Assembly (NCBI GenBank): GCA_022843225.1
Contig: JALHOC010000011.1
Location: forward strand, 1 to 57,223
Length of the DNA: 57,223 nt
Direction: 5' to 3'
Origin: Hyphomonadaceae bacterium
Lineage (GTDB): Bacteria; Pseudomonadota; Alphaproteobacteria; Caulobacterales; Aquidulcibacteraceae
Position 1 is the stretch's first letter. Each line of letters opens with the position of its first letter. A program made the position numbers and the translations under genes. Below the pieces are notes generated by a model, which searched no databases, had not been told where the DNA came from, and saw only the letters and a list, made by a program, of their open reading frames with translations. Positions 7,269 through 16,914 of this stretch are shown here, piece after piece.

Positions 7269-8897
7269 ATGGCGGACGTACTCATAGTTTGTGTCCGAGA
7301 GGACGAGCCTCAGGCGAAGGCCCTGGCTGACATGTTTGAGGCTGCGGGCTTCTCCATAGGGGGGGCGCCCTCCAACGACGGCGCTCTGCGGTCGAGCGGC
7401 GCCGGCGTTGTCGTCTGGTCGCAAGCTTCGATCCGCTCGCGGCCATTCCTGGATGCCGCCCAGCGTGTCATCAATGCGGGCAAGGCGGTGGTCGCCAGCC
7501 TGATCGAACCGCCGCCGCCCTCCAGCATCGGCAGCTCGCCCGCCTTTGATCTTTCAGAATGGGACGGCGATCCGAACGATCCCGCGCTTGATCCACTGTT
7601 CTTTGCCGTCGATCGCATGGTGAACGCGGCGCGCGCGCAGGTTGGCGCCACCGCGCAGATCGCGGACCCACAAACCTACGAAGCGCCAGCGCCACGCACG
7701 CCCCGCGCCCCCGCACCCACGCCGCAGAGATCGACCTACCGCGCGCCGCGAGACGAACCCACCGACGATATCAGCTCCGAAACCGAGTATTGGCGCGCCA
7801 TTCGCGACAGCCGCGATCCGTCCGATTTCATGGATTATCTCGCGCGTTTTGGCCCAGACGGCGCTTTCGCCGAGGTGGCTGAACTGCGCCTCAAGCAATT
7901 GACGGACGCCACCAAGAGCCGCGCGCCCGCGCCGCGTGGCGCCACGCCGCGCGCGCCAACGGCCATGCCCTCGTCGCGCCCGATGGCGCGCCAAGAGGCC
8001 CCGCGCATTGAACCGCCGGTGCGTCGCGCCGACCCGCCACCGCCGCGACGCGCGCCTGCCCCCGCATTTGATCGCGGTTATGACCGCCCGCCCGCCGACT
8101 TGACCGAACCTTTGCGCCGGCATGGCAGCACGTTGCGCCTAGTGGTTCTGGTTGCGCTGTTGGTCGCTGCGCTCGGCGGAGGCCTCTATTTTGGCGGCGG
8201 CCTTGATGGCTTCGGCGGCAGCGGCCAACAACAGGCCGACAACGCCGCCACACAGGATGAAGGGCCGCCCCCGGCGCCGTCCGAAGAGCCCGCCAGCTAC
8301 GACCCCGACAATTTCACCCTGAGCGAAGCGACCGCGCCGCCGCCAACGACACGGCGCGAGCCGCCGCGCGAAACACAGCGCCAACCAACCCAAACCGCCC
8401 AGCCTCGCGCAGCCCCGCAAGAGGCCGAGCCTGCAACACCAGCGCCGACCACCTCCTGGGCCGGGGGCCCGGTTTCGCTCAATCCAGGGCAAGTGACGTC
8501 CCCGCCAGCGGCGACCACGAGCGCCCCAGCACTCCCCGAGCCCGCCCCCACGCAGGTAGCCTCGGCGGAGCCGGACGTGACAGCGCCGACGACAACGCCG
8601 GTGCGCACGCCTACGCTCTCATGGGCGCAGCGTCCCACCGCACGGCGCATTTCAGAACTGTATCCAGAGCGCGCTCTACGCGCCAATGTCGGCGGGCGTG
8701 TACAGTTGGATTGCACGGTGCTGCAGAACTTTTCAGTCGCCTGCAGCGTCGCCTCGGAAACGCCCGCGAACATGGGCTTCGGACGCGCCGCGCTCTCGGC
8801 GGCGAGTTCGTATCGCGCGCAAGCCTGGCGCTCGGACGGATCGAGCGCGGTCGGCGCGCGGACGCGCATCGTCATCAACTTCCAAGCGCAGCAATAA
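7269..8897 (+). CDS. TIR-like domain / proline-rich / TonB C-terminal domain protein
   Basis: The 542-residue membrane protein has an unusual order of parts. Residues 1-120 look like a TIR fold (ADVLIVCVREDEPQAKALADMF, then GVVVWSQASIRSRPFLDAA). The usual catalytic Glu position appears to be Asp, which argues against NADase activity. Residues about 170-215 read EYWRAIRDSRDPSDFMDYLARFGPDGAFAEVAELRL, a W-x2-I/YL-fP-G-fa motif often found in caspase-like and tetratricopeptide proteins. Proline-rich linkers flank one TM helix (about 290-315). The C-terminal part (about 455-542) resembles TonB-C (GGRVQLDCTVLQNFSVACSV). ATG 7269 is chosen because GGGAG lies 5 bases upstream. The parts suggest a signal or energy link across the inner membrane, which is inference. 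Confidence 0.75.
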   Translation: MADVLIVCVREDEPQAKALADMFEAAGFSIGGAPSNDGALRSSGAGVVVWSQASIRSRPFLDAAQRVINAGKAVVASLIEPPPPSSIGSSPAFDLSEWDGDPNDPALDPLFFAVDRMVNAARAQVGATAQIADPQTYEAPAPRTPRAPAPTPQRSTYRAPRDEPTDDISSETEYWRAIRDSRDPSDFMDYLARFGPDGAFAEVAELRLKQLTDATKSRAPAPRGATPRAPTAMPSSRPMARQEAPRIEPPVRRADPPPPRRAPAPAFDRGYDRPPADLTEPLRRHGSTLRLVVLVALLVAALGGGLYFGGGLDGFGGSGQQQADNAATQDEGPPPAPSEEPASYDPDNFTLSEATAPPPTTRREPPRETQRQPTQTAQPRAAPQEAEPATPAPTTSWAGGPVSLNPGQVTSPPAATTSAPALPEPAPTQVASAEPDVTAPTTTPVRTPTLSWAQRPTARRISELYPERALRANVGGRVQLDCTVLQNFSVACSVASETPANMGFGRAALSAASSYRAQAWRSDGSSAVGARTRIVINFQAQQ

Positions 8898-8906
8898 GCG
8901 GCAATG

Positions 8907-8936
8907 AAAAGCCCGGACCGTGAGGTCCGGGCTTTT
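8907..8936. terminator. Bidirectional rho-independent terminator
   Basis: A perfect 13-bp stem (8907-8919 and 8924-8936) with loop GTGA has AAAA at the left end and TTTT at the right, so it works in both directions. It lies between the convergent TIR/TonB gene and the TadG-like gene. Confidence 0.93.
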
Positions 8937-8959
8937 ATCTTCAGCGCCGTACTCGCGCG

Positions 8960-10771
8960 CTAGTTCGTCAGGCGCAGCTGACCGATGCCGGTGCCGATGG
9001 CGTCAAAGGCAGCCAGAAGCTCCTGTTGGTTGTCAGCGGAATAATAATGCGCGCCATCCTGGGTTGCGCAATCCTGCAGCAGGTCCTCAGCGGTGCCGCC
9101 TGCCGTGATGTCGAACCCAATCGCGTAAATCTCGATGCCCTGGCTCTTGATTGCGTCGCACAGGAGACGCTGACGCGCGTTGATGTAGTTCGCCGCAGTC
9201 GAGGCGGTATTGGTGATCCCCGCGCGCTGCCACGCAGGCGCGATGCCTGGCCCCCAGGTGAATGGCGGGCTCGACCCCGAAGGCACTTGTGCGGACTGCC
9301 AGGTGCTGAACAGGCTGCGATAGCCCAGGCCCGCATAGTCAGAGCGTAGAGAGGCATTGTTATTGTCCAGCGAAGTGTTGTCGCCGTCGGTGAACAATAC
9401 GATCACTTTGCGAACAGGGTCGTTGGGGTCGTTGTAGGCGCGCCCTTCGGTGAAAGGCGGCGTCGGGGAGATGACGCGCCATGCCCACCCAAGGCCTTCC
9501 GCTTGGTTGGTGCCGCCGCCGTTCCAATGAACCATGCTGCGAATAGCGTTGACGACTGTGTTGCGGTTGGTGGTCAACGGCACAATCGGCGTTGGGCAAC
9601 CGCGATTGGGGCCACGCCCAGCCGTATTGCTGGTTGAGGTGCTGACCGCAACGCCGGCGCGATATTTGTAGACGGAGAGCGTGCGCACGATGTTGGCCGT
9701 GTTCGAGGTCCAAGTCGGGCTGCCCGACAGATTCAGCGGATTGGTGGTGTCGTGTGTGCTCGACGTGATCCAGTTGTTCGCCGGGCTGCCGACGTCACCC
9801 CCGTCGTCGAGCGAGAAGAACGGCACGAACATCGAGGCGGGCGTGCCGACGCTCGGCGCGGTGTCATTGACGTCGAATGGCGGCGGGCGCATCTCGACGC
9901 AGCCGCCCCATTGCGCGGAGCCTGGCAGGTTCGCGTAGAGCGACCACATGTTCACGTCTTGCGGTGAAAACGCGTAACAAATGCTGCTGGTGCTGCCGCT
10001 GATGCTCGCGATGGGCCCCTTGATCCAGCGCACGGGAAAGCCGCCATACGTGGTCGGATAATTGGCGCCAGTGCAGACGCCCGAACTCGAATTGGTGCTG
10101 TTGTTGCGTCGCCCTAGATAGCGGCCCTCAAGCATGGCGCCGTTGTAGGGATTGACGCCGGTCGTATCGACCCAATTGGAATTGGCGGTGCCGATGTTCA
10201 CCTGCGCCACGAACGGCACGAGGCCGACATGCACCGTGTCGCCATCTAGGCTGAGCAGGAAGTCCGCTAGATCTTCCGCCCCCTCGCGCAACGTATCCAT
10301 GTCGTTGGACATCGAGCCGGTGTTATCCAGCGCCATGACCACTTCGATCGGCGGGCTGGCTTGCGCTTCGGCTTCAGCGCGCACTTCGATGGTCCAGGGC
10401 TGACGGCTGATGATCGATGCAAGCGTGATGTCCATCGGCATGCGCGCAGTGGCCAGGTGGCCGCCATCGCCCATTTCGTTAACACTGAAGGTCGCGCCAG
10501 GCGCGAGGTCGCCCATTTCCGCGTCGAAAAACGCTCGCGCCGCGGCTTCGCGTTCGGCCATTGGCCGGTTCGAGCTACGCTCGGCCACGAGCGCCGCGCC
10601 ATCGGCGGCGTCCTGCATCTGGGCTCGTAGCGCCTGCGCACGGGTGAAATCGACGGTGAGCCCCAGCATGCCGACCAGCACGGTGCCCATCAGGCCCCAC
10701 ATCATGGCGACGTTGCCGCGGCGATCCCGAAGGAACGCGTCACGCGTGGTACTGAACGACCCGGTAACCAT
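8960..10771 (-). CDS. TadG-like pilus assembly protein with von Willebrand A domain
   Basis: The 603-residue protein begins with the Tad/TadE-G N-terminal pattern (RDRRGNVAMMWGLMGTVLVGMLGLTVDFTRAQ), a single TM helix processed or anchored as in Tad secretion systems. The rest is a large vWA domain. The MIDAS motif appears as ALDNTGSMS, with a further Asp in IVLFTDGDN and a Thr near TNQAEG. The C-terminal part ends LLQDCATQDGAHYYSADNQQELLAAF. No tad/cpa genes lie nearby, so it is an orphan copy. GAGGCG about 5 bases upstream supports ATG 10771 over a start at 10807. Confidence 0.82.
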   Translation of the reverse strand: MVTGSFSTTRDAFLRDRRGNVAMMWGLMGTVLVGMLGLTVDFTRAQALRAQMQDAADGAALVAERSSNRPMAEREAAARAFFDAEMGDLAPGATFSVNEMGDGGHLATARMPMDITLASIISRQPWTIEVRAEAEAQASPPIEVVMALDNTGSMSNDMDTLREGAEDLADFLLSLDGDTVHVGLVPFVAQVNIGTANSNWVDTTGVNPYNGAMLEGRYLGRRNNSTNSSSGVCTGANYPTTYGGFPVRWIKGPIASISGSTSSICYAFSPQDVNMWSLYANLPGSAQWGGCVEMRPPPFDVNDTAPSVGTPASMFVPFFSLDDGGDVGSPANNWITSSTHDTTNPLNLSGSPTWTSNTANIVRTLSVYKYRAGVAVSTSTSNTAGRGPNRGCPTPIVPLTTNRNTVVNAIRSMVHWNGGGTNQAEGLGWAWRVISPTPPFTEGRAYNDPNDPVRKVIVLFTDGDNTSLDNNNASLRSDYAGLGYRSLFSTWQSAQVPSGSSPPFTWGPGIAPAWQRAGITNTASTAANYINARQRLLCDAIKSQGIEIYAIGFDITAGGTAEDLLQDCATQDGAHYYSADNQQELLAAFDAIGTGIGQLRLTN

Positions 10772-10864
10772 TTTTCGCCTCAAAAACGGACGTTTAGAGG
10801 CTGCCACTTCTACGCTAAGGCGCTTAACGGCCTGTTGGGGAACTTAGTGAACGCGTCGATTTTT

Positions 10865-10904
10865 CTTGCACAGCTCGCCTCGCGTGGTATTAAGATGATA
10901 TCAT
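10865..10904 (+). promoter_or_regulatory. Probable promoter of the SPFH gene with a palindrome
   Basis: TTGCAC (10866-10871) and TATTAA (10888-10893) are separated by 16 bases, a plausible sigma-70 pair. The 10-base perfect palindrome ATGATATCAT (10895-10904) overlaps the likely start of transcription. It could be an operator, perhaps for the ribbon-helix-helix protein encoded downstream at 11966; that link is inference. Confidence 0.4.
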
Positions 10905-10927
10905 TTCGATAGCAAAGGACGACCTCT

Positions 10928-11818
10928 ATGGCACCAGCCGCTCTCAATCGCACGCAAGACCGCAAAGCCGCGACCTCCAATGGCGGGCTGATGCTGTTGG
11001 CGGCGCTTCTGCTCTTCGGCGCTTTAGTCTGGAGCGTGATCGAGCTTATCCGATGGGAAGACGGATCCATGGCCATCGCGGTCGGCGTGTTCGTGATCGC
11101 CTTCACCCTCTCCATCAGCGGCTTCTACACGTTGCAGCCCAACGAAGCCGCCGCCATCACCTTGTTCGGCAATTACAAGGGCACAGACCGCATCCCCGGC
11201 CTGCGCTGGGTCCTGCCCTGGTACACGCGCACCAAGATCAGCCTGCGCGTTCGCAACGTCACCGGCGAAAAGCTTAAGGTGAACGACAAGCGCGGCAACC
11301 CGATCGAGATTGCCGCCGTCGTGGTCTGGCGCGTAACGGACACCGCCCAGGCTTTGTTCGATGTCGATGCCTACGAGTCCTTTGTCGACATCCAGATCGA
11401 GACCGCCGTACGCGAAATCGCGAGCCACTTCTCCTACGACCACGCCGAAAACGACGAGCCGACTTTGCGCGGCGCCGCCGATCAAGTGTCGACCCTGTTG
11501 CGCGAGAAGCTTCAGGACCGCGTCGCCGTCGCCGGCGTCGTGGTCGACGAAACCAAGCTCAGCCACCTCGCCTATGCTCCCGAAATCGCTGGCGCGATGT
11601 TGCGCCGACAGCAAGCCGAGGCCGTGTTGGCTGCGCGTCGCTACATCGTGCAGGGCGCGGTGGAGATGGTGCAGCACGCGCTGGAACAATTGAGCGAGCG
11701 CGACATCGTCAAGCTCGACGACGAACGCCGCGCGGCCATGGTGTCGAACCTCTTGGTCGTGCTCTGCGGCGACCGCGACGCGCAGCCGGTGGTGAATACG
11801 GGATCGTTGTACCAATGA
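10928..11818 (+). CDS. SPFH/Band 7 domain membrane protein
   Basis: The 296-residue protein has two N-terminal membrane segments (about 20-42 and 48-66) followed by an SPFH domain: GFYTLQPNEAAAITLFGNYKGTDRIPGLRWVLPW, ISLRVRNVTGEKLKVNDKRGNPIEIAAVVVWRV, and VREIASHFSYD. A helical C-terminal region follows (RRQQAEAVLAARRYIVQGAVEMV...). Prohibitin-like proteins scaffold membrane microdomains and often partner with proteases or transporters. A palindromic repeat element (11837-11950) and a small ribbon-helix-helix gene follow. Confidence 0.88.
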   Translation: MAPAALNRTQDRKAATSNGGLMLLAALLLFGALVWSVIELIRWEDGSMAIAVGVFVIAFTLSISGFYTLQPNEAAAITLFGNYKGTDRIPGLRWVLPWYTRTKISLRVRNVTGEKLKVNDKRGNPIEIAAVVVWRVTDTAQALFDVDAYESFVDIQIETAVREIASHFSYDHAENDEPTLRGAADQVSTLLREKLQDRVAVAGVVVDETKLSHLAYAPEIAGAMLRRQQAEAVLAARRYIVQGAVEMVQHALEQLSERDIVKLDDERRAAMVSNLLVVLCGDRDAQPVVNTGSLYQ

Positions 11819-11836
11819 GAATGGCGCTGCACCTAA

Positions 11837-11950
11837 CCCTCTCCCTTGCGGAGATGGGAGCGGGGGGCGTGCAAATGAGGAGACGCCGAGGCGGTGAAGC
11901 GCCTCTAACCCGCCGCGCTGCGCGGAGCGCCCTCTCCGCAAGGGAGAGGG
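11837..11950. repeat. Palindromic repeat element with 17-bp terminal inverted repeats
   Basis: The terminal arms CCCTCTCCCTTGCGGAG (11837-11853) and its exact reverse complement (11934-11950) enclose 80 bases of GC-rich sequence. The form matches the dispersed intergenic palindromic elements seen in many alphaproteobacteria. It lies between the SPFH stop and the ribbon-helix-helix start, 15 bases before the latter. It could form a stable mRNA hairpin and limit or time translation of the next gene. Confidence 0.8.
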
Positions 11951-11965
11951 CAGAAGGGCGCGGCT

Positions 11966-12154
11966 ATGGCTGAAAAGAAAGCCTTCGCGCTCAGGCTCGA
12001 TCCAGAATTGTACAACGCGATCGCGCGCCTCGCTGCGAACGATCTGCGCAGCGTCAACGCCGAAATCGAGATCCTGCTACGTGAAGCGCTGAAGGCGCGG
12101 GGCGCGGGCATCGAGCCCGCGCAACCGAATGACGACGAGGGGAAATCTTCGTGA
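11966..12154 (+). CDS. Arc-like ribbon-helix-helix DNA-binding protein
   Basis: This 62-residue protein has one beta strand (KKAFALRLDPEL) followed by two helices (YNAIARLAANDLRSVNAEIEILLREAL). This is the Arc/MetJ ribbon-helix-helix pattern, and the NAEIE..L part is typical of the Arc family. It probably binds DNA as a dimer of dimers. It sits between the SPFH gene and the CPBP gene, with its TGA overlapping the CPBP GTG start (GTGA), which suggests it belongs to a small operon with them and may autoregulate it. Confidence 0.8.
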   Translation: MAEKKAFALRLDPELYNAIARLAANDLRSVNAEIEILLREALKARGAGIEPAQPNDDEGKSS

Positions 12155-13029
12155 CAACGACGCAGAAATCTATCCTGTTCCTGGCGCTTTCCCTTGTGCT
12201 CACCTGGGTAGTGGTGTTCGGCGCATGGGCGATGGGCTGGCAGGCCTCGCCGCAAACAGCGACGCTTGCGCTTGCTCTCTCCATGTTTGGACCCGCGATC
12301 GCCGCGCTCATCTGCGCCTTCGCGTTCGAGAAGGGTCGGCGCGTCGAGGCGCTTGGGCTAAGCTTCAAGCCAAATTGGTGGTGGTTGCTGGCTTGGCTCA
12401 TTCCCTTGGCGCTGGCGGCGGGCGCTGTCGCGTTCACGCTGCTGTTGAGCGGCCGCACCTATGTCGATATCGGGACGACCATCATCGCCGCGGCCGAGCA
12501 GCAAGATCCAGCCCAAGGCGCGCAACTGCGCGACATACCCCACCTCGGTCTGATTACGATTGCAGCGTCAGCCATAATCGGCGGCTTGATCAACACGCCG
12601 ATCCTTACTTTCTCGGAAGAACTTGGTTGGCGTGGTTATCTACATCATCTGTGGCGACCGGCAGGCTTTTGGCGCGCGTCGCTGGCGACCGGCGTTGTTT
12701 GGGGCATTTGGCATGCGCCCGCGATCCTGCTGTTTGGGCTGAACTACCCAGAGAACCGCGAACTGGGCGTGGCGCTGTTCGTGGTGTGGTGCACGCTGCT
12801 CTCGCCGATCATGACGCTCGTGCGCGATCGCGGCGGTTCGGTATGGGCCGCAGGCATCCTGCACGGAACCGCCAACGCCGTTGGAGGGCTGACGCTCGCG
12901 GCGCTCTCGGCCCCCGGCTTCCCCTGGAACGGCATTGTCGGCATCGGCGGCTTTCTGGTGCTCGCGCTTGGCGTAGTCGGGGTCGCGCTGGCTCGCCCTA
13001 CACTTGCGCCGCGTAGCTCCGGCGCTTAA
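12151..13029 (+). CDS. CPBP family intramembrane metalloprotease-like protein
   Basis: The 292-residue protein has about eight membrane segments. It carries the CPBP (CAAX protease and bacteriocin-processing) motifs: EELGWRG with Glu156, Glu157 and Arg161; IWHAP (His about 192); and [11 protein letters not shown] (His about 255). These are the glutamate-intramembrane-protease active-site residues. The substrate is unknown; CPBP proteins act in peptide processing, bacteriocin self-immunity or membrane protein scaffolding. It starts at GTG overlapping the ribbon-helix-helix stop, with GAGGGG upstream. Confidence 0.88.
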   Translation: MTTTQKSILFLALSLVLTWVVVFGAWAMGWQASPQTATLALALSMFGPAIAALICAFAFEKGRRVEALGLSFKPNWWWLLAWLIPLALAAGAVAFTLLLSGRTYVDIGTTIIAAAEQQDPAQGAQLRDIPHLGLITIAASAIIGGLINTPILTFSEELGWRGYLHHLWRPAGFWRASLATGVVWGIWHAPAILLFGLNYPENRELGVALFVVWCTLLSPIMTLVRDRGGSVWAAGILHGTANAVGGLTLAALSAPGFPWNGIVGIGGFLVLALGVVGVALARPTLAPRSSGA

Positions 13030-13085
13030 GCACGCCCGATCCCCTGAAAGGATCGATTCTAGCCGCACAAAGCGGGCGGAGACGC

Positions 13086-16000
13086 ATGCCAAAACGAACC
13101 GACATCAAATCGATCCTGATCATTGGCGCGGGGCCGATCATTATCGGCCAGGCCTGCGAGTTCGATTATTCCGGCGTGCAGGCTGTGAAGGCGCTCAAAG
13201 CCGAGGGCTACCGCGTCATCCTGGTCAATTCCAATCCGGCCACGATCATGACCGATCCGGGGCTGGCGGACGCCACCTATGTCGAGCCGATCACACCCGA
13301 TATGGTCGAGAAGATTATCGCGCTCGAAAAACCCGACGCGCTGTTGCCAACCATGGGCGGGCAGACCGCACTTAATTGCGCGCTCGCGCTTGAACACAGC
13401 GGCGTATTGAAAAAACACGGCGTCGAGATGATCGGCGCCAAGGCCGACGTGATCGAGAAAGCCGAACATCGGCTCAAGTTTCGCGATGCGATGGACAAGA
13501 TCGGATTAGAGAGCCCACGCTCGCGCATGGTCAACACCATGGAGCAAGCGCTTGAGGCTTTAGATTTCGTGCAACTCCCGTCGATCATCCGGCCCTCGCT
13601 CACGTTGGGAGGCTTGGGCGGTGGCGTCGCGTACAATCTCGAGGAATTCCGCGAGATCGTCGAGCGCGGCCTCGCCGCCTCGCCGATCAGCGAAATCCTG
13701 GTCGAGGAAAGCATCATCGGCTGGAAAGAATACGAGATGGAAGTTGTCCGCGATCGCGCGGACAATTGCATCATCATTTGCTCGATCGAAAACATCGACC
13801 CGATGGGCGTGCATACGGGCGACAGCATCACGGTGGCGCCGGCGCTGACGCTGACCGACCGCGAATATCAAATCATGCGCAATGCCAGCATCGCGGTGCT
13901 GCGCGAAATCGGCGTTGAAACCGGCGGCTCTAATGTGCAGTTCGCGGTCAATCCCAAAGACGGTCGTTTGGTTGTCATCGAGATGAACCCGCGCGTCTCA
14001 CGCTCTTCTGCGCTGGCCTCGAAGGCAACCGGCTTTCCGATCGCAAAAGTCGCGGCCAAACTCGCCGTCGGCTATACCCTCGACGAAATTGCCAACGACA
14101 TCACCGGCGGCGCGATGCCGGCGAGCTTCGAACCGACCATCGACTATGTCGTCACCAAGATTCCGCGCTTTGCCTTCGAGCGTTTCCAGGGCGCCGACAC
14201 CACGCTGACCACCTCGATGAAGTCTGTTGGCGAGGCGATGGCGGTGGGACGCACCTTCCAGGAATCTCTGCAAAAGGCGTTACGCTCGCTCGATACCGGG
14301 CTCATGGGCTTTGACGAAATTCAGATCGAAGGCGCGGGCGACGAAGATTCTGGCCGCGCCGCCGTGCGCGGGCGGTTGGTGACGCCCAAGGCCGATCGCC
14401 TGCTCGTGGTCGCGGAAGCGCTGCGACGGGGCCTCAGCGAAGACGAAATCTGCGCGGCCTCGCATTACGATCCCTGGTTCGTACGCCAGATCGCAGAGAT
14501 CATTGCGACCGAGGCCAACGTCCGCGCCGACGGCTTGCCGAAGGATGCGGTCGGATTCCGCGCGCTGAAAGCTCAAGGATTTTCCGACGCGCGACTGGCG
14601 AAACTCACCGGCCAGCGCGAGCGCGATGTGCGCGCAGCGCGCCGTAAGCTTGGCGTACGCCCGCAGTACAAGCGCATCGACAGCTGCGCCGCGGAGTTCC
14701 GCGCCACGACGCCCTACATGTATTCGACCTATGAATTCCCGTTCGACGGCGAACCCGAATGCGAGTCTGAGCCGACGGACGCCAAGAAGATCATCATTCT
14801 CGGCGGCGGCCCCAACCGCATCGGCCAAGGCATCGAGTTCGATTATTGCTGCTGCCACGCTGCGTTCGCGTGCGCCGAGATCGGCGTCGAATCGATCATG
14901 GTCAACTGCAATCCAGAGACGGTGTCGACCGATTACGATACGTCTGATCGCCTGTATTTCGAGCCTCTGACCACCGAGGACGTGCTCGAAATCCTCGAGA
15001 CCGAGAAAGTGAATGGCGAGGTGATGGGCCTGATCGTGCAATTCGGCGGGCAGACTCCGCTGAAGCTGGCCCAGCCATTGGCGGATGAAGGCGCCCCCAT
15101 CCTCGGCACCAGCGTCGACGCGATTGACCTTGCCGAGGATCGCGATCGCTTCCAGGCCCTTCTGCGTAAGATTGGCCTGAAGCAACCCGACAACACCATC
15201 GCCGCCTCGCCCGATTCCGCGCGCGCAGCTGCAGGCAAGATCGGCTACCCGGTGATGCTGCGCCCCTCCTATGTCTTGGGCGGCCTAGCTATGCAGATCG
15301 TGCATACGGAGGAAGAGCTCGACGATTACATCGCGCGCATTTCACGCGCGCTCGGCGGGCCCTCCGAGTTCGCTATCTCCGACAAGCGCCCGCTGCTTGT
15401 GGACCGCTATCTCCGCGACGCGATCGAAGTCGACGTCGACGCCATCTGCGATGGCGAGGACGTGTTCGTCGCCGGCGTCATGGAGCATATTGAGGAGGCT
15501 GGCGTGCACTCGGGCGATAGCGCCTGCGCGCTGCCGCCCTACTCACTGCCGAAAAAACTTGTCGCCGAGATCGAGTCCCAAACCAAGAAGCTCGCCCTAG
15601 CACTTGAAGTAAAGGGCCTGATCAACATCCAGTTCGCGGTCAAGGACGGCGATATCTACATCCTCGAGGCCAACCCGCGCGCCTCCCGCACAGCGCCTTT
15701 CGTGGCCAAGGCGATCAATCGCCCGATCGCGGCAGCGGCCGCGAAGGTCATGGCGGGCCTGAAGCTGAAGGATCTGAAGCTCGACGGCCCCTCCAAAGAC
15801 CACGTGGCGGTAAAGGAGGCGGTGTTTCCGTTCGCGCGCTTCCCGGGCGTTGACCCCGTGCTCGGCCCCGAAATGCGCTCCACCGGCGAGGTCATGGGAA
15901 TCGACACCAATTTCGAGGCCGCCTTCGCCAAGAGCCAGATCGCCTGTGGGGTGAATCTGCCCGCCAGGGGCTGTGTCTTCGTTTCGGTCAAAAATGCCGA

Positions 16001-16361
16001 CAAGCCCGGCTTGGTCGCCATCGCCAAGGACTTGGTGGAGCTTGGTTTCACCATCCTGGCGACGGGGGGCACCGCAGACTACCTCGCGGGCAAGGGCGTC
16101 CAGCTGCAGAAGATCAACAAGGTGGCGGAGGGCCGGCCCCATATCGTGGACGCCATGAAGAATGGCGACGTCCACCTCGTCTTCAACACCACGGAGGGGG
16201 CGCAGTCCTACCGGGACAGCTATTCCATTCGCCGAACGGCCCTGACCCAGAACATCCCCTATTACACGACCATGTCGGGGGCTCGGGCCGCGATTCAGGC
16301 CATTCGCCTGCTGAAATCTGGCCCCCCGCTTGGCGTTCGCGCGTTACAGGCCTATGCTTGA
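13086..16361 (+). CDS. carB: Carbamoyl-phosphate synthase large subunit
   Basis: The 1091-residue subunit makes carbamoyl phosphate from bicarbonate, ammonia (from CarA) and two ATP, feeding arginine and pyrimidine synthesis. Two homologous ATP-grasp halves are clear: [17 protein letters not shown] at the N-terminus, and [19 protein letters not shown] near residue 575. The allosteric MGS-like domain occupies the last 140 residues ([31 protein letters not shown]). Length is normal. carA is not adjacent; greA follows after 57 bases. Confidence 0.98.
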   Translation: MPKRTDIKSILIIGAGPIIIGQACEFDYSGVQAVKALKAEGYRVILVNSNPATIMTDPGLADATYVEPITPDMVEKIIALEKPDALLPTMGGQTALNCALALEHSGVLKKHGVEMIGAKADVIEKAEHRLKFRDAMDKIGLESPRSRMVNTMEQALEALDFVQLPSIIRPSLTLGGLGGGVAYNLEEFREIVERGLAASPISEILVEESIIGWKEYEMEVVRDRADNCIIICSIENIDPMGVHTGDSITVAPALTLTDREYQIMRNASIAVLREIGVETGGSNVQFAVNPKDGRLVVIEMNPRVSRSSALASKATGFPIAKVAAKLAVGYTLDEIANDITGGAMPASFEPTIDYVVTKIPRFAFERFQGADTTLTTSMKSVGEAMAVGRTFQESLQKALRSLDTGLMGFDEIQIEGAGDEDSGRAAVRGRLVTPKADRLLVVAEALRRGLSEDEICAASHYDPWFVRQIAEIIATEANVRADGLPKDAVGFRALKAQGFSDARLAKLTGQRERDVRAARRKLGVRPQYKRIDSCAAEFRATTPYMYSTYEFPFDGEPECESEPTDAKKIIILGGGPNRIGQGIEFDYCCCHAAFACAEIGVESIMVNCNPETVSTDYDTSDRLYFEPLTTEDVLEILETEKVNGEVMGLIVQFGGQTPLKLAQPLADEGAPILGTSVDAIDLAEDRDRFQALLRKIGLKQPDNTIAASPDSARAAAGKIGYPVMLRPSYVLGGLAMQIVHTEEELDDYIARISRALGGPSEFAISDKRPLLVDRYLRDAIEVDVDAICDGEDVFVAGVMEHIEEAGVHSGDSACALPPYSLPKKLVAEIESQTKKLALALEVKGLINIQFAVKDGDIYILEANPRASRTAPFVAKAINRPIAAAAAKVMAGLKLKDLKLDGPSKDHVAVKEAVFPFARFPGVDPVLGPEMRSTGEVMGIDTNFEAAFAKSQIACGVNLPARGCVFVSVKNADKPGLVAIAKDLVELGFTILATGGTADYLAGKGVQLQKINKVAEGRPHIVDAMKNGDVHLVFNTTEGAQSYRDSYSIRRTALTQNIPYYTTMSGARAAIQAIRLLKSGPPLGVRALQAYA

Positions 16362-16418
16362 CGCTTCGCCGGACCGGGTACACCCTTCCCTTCCCTAGAC
16401 GGACACTCACACACACCC

Positions 16419-16892
16419 ATGGAAAAAATACCAATGACCGCCGAGGGTTATGCGGCCCTCGACGCAGAACTGAAGCGTTTGAAGACGCAGGAGCGCCCTT
16501 CCGTGATCCAGGCGATCTCGGAAGCGCGCGCGCATGGCGACCTCTCCGAGAACGCCGAGTATCACGCTGCAAAAGAGCGTCAGGCCTTTATCGAGACCCG
16601 CGTGGCCGAGATCGAGGACAAGATCGCGCGCGCCCAGATCATCGACGTGTCGAAACTCTCCGGCAAACAGGTGAAGTTCGGCGCGACCGTGAACCTGATC
16701 GACGAGGATACGGGCGCGAAGTCCAAGTATAAGATCGTGGGCGAGGACGAGTCCGACGTTAAAGACGGCAAGATTTCAATCACCTCGCCGATCGCGCGCG
16801 CGCTGATCGGCAAGGAAGAGGGCGATGTCGTCGAGGTCATGGCGCCGGGCGGGGCCAAGTCCTATGAGATCGTCAAGGTGAAATTCCTCTGA
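16419..16892 (+). CDS. greA: Transcription elongation factor GreA
   Basis: The 157-residue protein rescues backtracked RNA polymerase by stimulating transcript cleavage. It has the N-terminal coiled coil ([22 protein letters not shown] ..., with the acidic tip [16 protein letters not shown]) and a C-terminal FKBP-like domain ([34 protein letters not shown]). The start at 16419 gives the MEKIPMT beginning usual for alphaproteobacterial GreA. It lies in the same direction as carB and is followed by the ELM1-type gene after 22 bases. Confidence 0.97.
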   Translation: MEKIPMTAEGYAALDAELKRLKTQERPSVIQAISEARAHGDLSENAEYHAAKERQAFIETRVAEIEDKIARAQIIDVSKLSGKQVKFGATVNLIDEDTGAKSKYKIVGEDESDVKDGKISITSPIARALIGKEEGDVVEVMAPGGAKSYEIVKVKFL

Positions 16893-16914
16893 GAGAAAGC
16901 CGGGCTGGCGCCGC

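Noticed and set aside
10815-10835. Possible CtrA site (TTAA half-site) upstream of the TadG-like gene
   Set aside because: Only one half-site is seen; the TTAA-N7-TTAA spacing is not met.
11024-11941. Minus-strand open frame of 305 codons across the SPFH gene
   Set aside because: It runs antisense to a well-supported SPFH coding sequence and has no domain features of its own.
14280-15185. Minus-strand open frame of 301 codons within carB
   Set aside because: Antisense shadow of a conserved gene with no recognisable domain.
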